Positions 63,230-64,000 of a stretch of 64,000 bases of DNA are shown in pieces. The stretch is taken from positions 186,001-250,000 of the forward strand of contig NZ_CP133152.1 of assembly GCF_036488675.1 (NCBI RefSeq), written 5' to 3'. Numbering within the stretch: position 1 is the first letter of the stretch; each line of letters starts with the position of its first letter. Origin of the DNA: Sinorhizobium chiapasense. GTDB lineage: Bacteria > Pseudomonadota > Alphaproteobacteria > Rhizobiales > Rhizobiaceae. The notes beneath the pieces were generated by a model. It was not told the DNA's origin. It saw nothing but the letters and a program-made list of their open reading frames with translations, and ran no database searches. Position numbers and translations under genes: made by a program.

Positions 63230-64000
63230 TCAGTAGTCCCAGAAAACCGGTACCCAGCGAAAGTGGTCGCCGTCGCCCGCCACGTGGCCGACGGATGGGA
63301 ACGGCAGGTGAGTGGCCACCAGCAGCTCGCCGGTCGCCGCCAGCTCCCGCAAAAGACGGACCCGGACGCGGGCCGCCTCCTCGGGGTCGTGTTCGAAGCC
63401 GTTGTACCACTCGGGGTGTTCGAACCCGACCTGGAACACGAGGTCGCCGGCGAACGTCAGCCCGTCGCCGCCGGACGCCACGCGGACCACGCTGTGCCCG
63501 GGGGTGTGGCCGCCGGTGCGAGTAACGACCACCCCCGGCGCCACCTCGTACTCGTCATCGAACGGCCGCAGGTAGCTCTGGTACTCTTTCATGAACCGCT
63601 TGGCGGCCGACCGAAGCGCGTCCGGGAACCCCGGCGGCATGGAGACGTGGGAGAAATCGGGCCTCTCCCAGAACTTGACCTCGGCGGCCGCCACGTGGAT
63701 CCGCAGGTCCGGACGCAGCCGGTCCTTCACGCCGTCGACGAGCAGCCCGCCAATGTGGTCCATATGCATGTGGGTCAGCACCACGTCGGTCACGGATGCA
63801 AGATCGATGCCGGCGGCCTCCAGTCGCTTGATCAACTGCCCGGCCCGCGGCAAGTTCAACTCCGGGTCGAACCCTAGCCCAGCGTCGACGAGTATGGTTT
63901 GGCTGCCGCTACGCACCACGACCACGTTCAGCGCCCAGTCGATCGCGTCTGGCGGAAGGAACATGTCGTCCAGCCATGCCGCCCGGACGGCCGGGTCGAC
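63230..64000 (-). CDS. Metallo-beta-lactamase-fold hydrolase (5' end outside window)
   Basis: MBL-superfamily metallohydrolase. The zinc motif VVLTHMHMDHIGG is intact, with further ligands in TRTGGHTPGHSVVRV, LTFAGDLVFQVG and LLVATHLPFPSVGHV. The frame is open without a stop to base 64000 (reading VDPAVRAAWLDD before Met 63964), so the N-terminus lies beyond the window. It resembles the lactonase/AttM-like and general MBL hydrolases; the substrate is unknown. Codon use (many GTG, CTG, GGG) differs slightly from neighbours. Confidence 0.87.
   Translation of the reverse strand, partial: VDPAVRAAWLDDMFLPPDAIDWALNVVVVRSGSQTILVDAGLGFDPELNLPRAGQLIKRLEAAGIDLASVTDVVLTHMHMDHIGGLLVDGVKDRLRPDLRIHVAAAEVKFWERPDFSHVSMPPGFPDALRSAAKRFMKEYQSYLRPFDDEYEVAPGVVVTRTGGHTPGHSVVRVASGGDGLTFAGDLVFQVGFEHPEWYNGFEHDPEEAARVRVRLLRELAATGELLVATHLPFPSVGHVAGDGDHFRWVPVFWDY

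Overview
The window looks like a replicon of a Sinorhizobium/Ensifer-type alphaproteobacterium, most likely a pSymB-like chromid. The support is high GC, rhizobial RIME-type palindromic repeats between genes, a protocatechuate pathway in the rhizobial arrangement (pcaQ/pcaDCHGB plus pcaR/pcaIJF), a PhoB/PhnF-controlled phosphonate C-P lyase operon (phnGHIJKL), and an alpha-r14-type small RNA with three CCUCCUCCC loops. The species cannot be fixed from the sequence alone.

Layout. 0-6.7 kb: end of an unidentified gene, then a LacI-type regulator with a perfect operator palindrome and a CUT2-type sugar ABC transporter (binding protein, double ATPase, two permeases). 6.9-9.3 kb: a repA-repB partition pair with a parS-like 16-mer inside repB and no repC. 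9.3-16.8 kb: an acyltransferase-3 membrane protein, an RTX-repeat protein, DoxX, a VOC protein, and a large FtsK-type translocase without membrane segments. 17-24 kb: a three-gene operon (ICMT-like methyltransferase, E2-type acyltransferase, SDR with a SEC-C tail), a group of envelope genes (permuted-papain-like lipoprotein, 45-residue lipoprotein, L,D-transpeptidase), an SDR, and an ECF sigma / DUF4142 / cupredoxin operon followed by the alpha-r14-like sRNA. 24.6-28.8 kb: acylphosphatase, pcaIJF and pcaR. 29-34 kb: surface polysaccharide genes (pyruvyltransferase family, flippase, two glycosyltransferases). 34.8-38 kb: sulfite-oxidase-like enzyme, gamma-glutamyltransferase, GNAT. 38-42.9 kb: pcaQ and pcaDCHGB, completing the beta-ketoadipate route from protocatechuate to succinyl-CoA and acetyl-CoA. 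42.9-45.9 kb: remains of a GlxA-type regulator facing an unidentified gene fragment, then an FAD/NAD(P)-binding protein.

45.9-52.2 kb holds the most unusual unit. A 1214-residue FecR-TPR-outer-membrane-barrel protein overlaps a catalytically complete CHASE2 class III nucleotide cyclase by one base. Divergently, 133 bp away, lies a three-helix membrane protein that resembles the PycTM (DUF5706) effectors of Pycsar antiphage systems. This is my main candidate for an undescribed signalling or defence system.

52.2-56.6 kb: small secreted proteins (DUF992, DUF922), a decayed copy of the phn-linked acetyltransferase, and a cadherin/RTX adhesin gene that appears split by a one-base frameshift and perhaps by a second. 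56.8-62.9 kb: acetyltransferase, phnL-K-J-I-H-G and divergent phnF, with a Pho box and a PhnF-type operator between them. phnM and phnN are not in the window. The right edge cuts a metallo-beta-lactamase-fold hydrolase gene.

All assignments come from reading the translated sequence and motifs. No database search was run.
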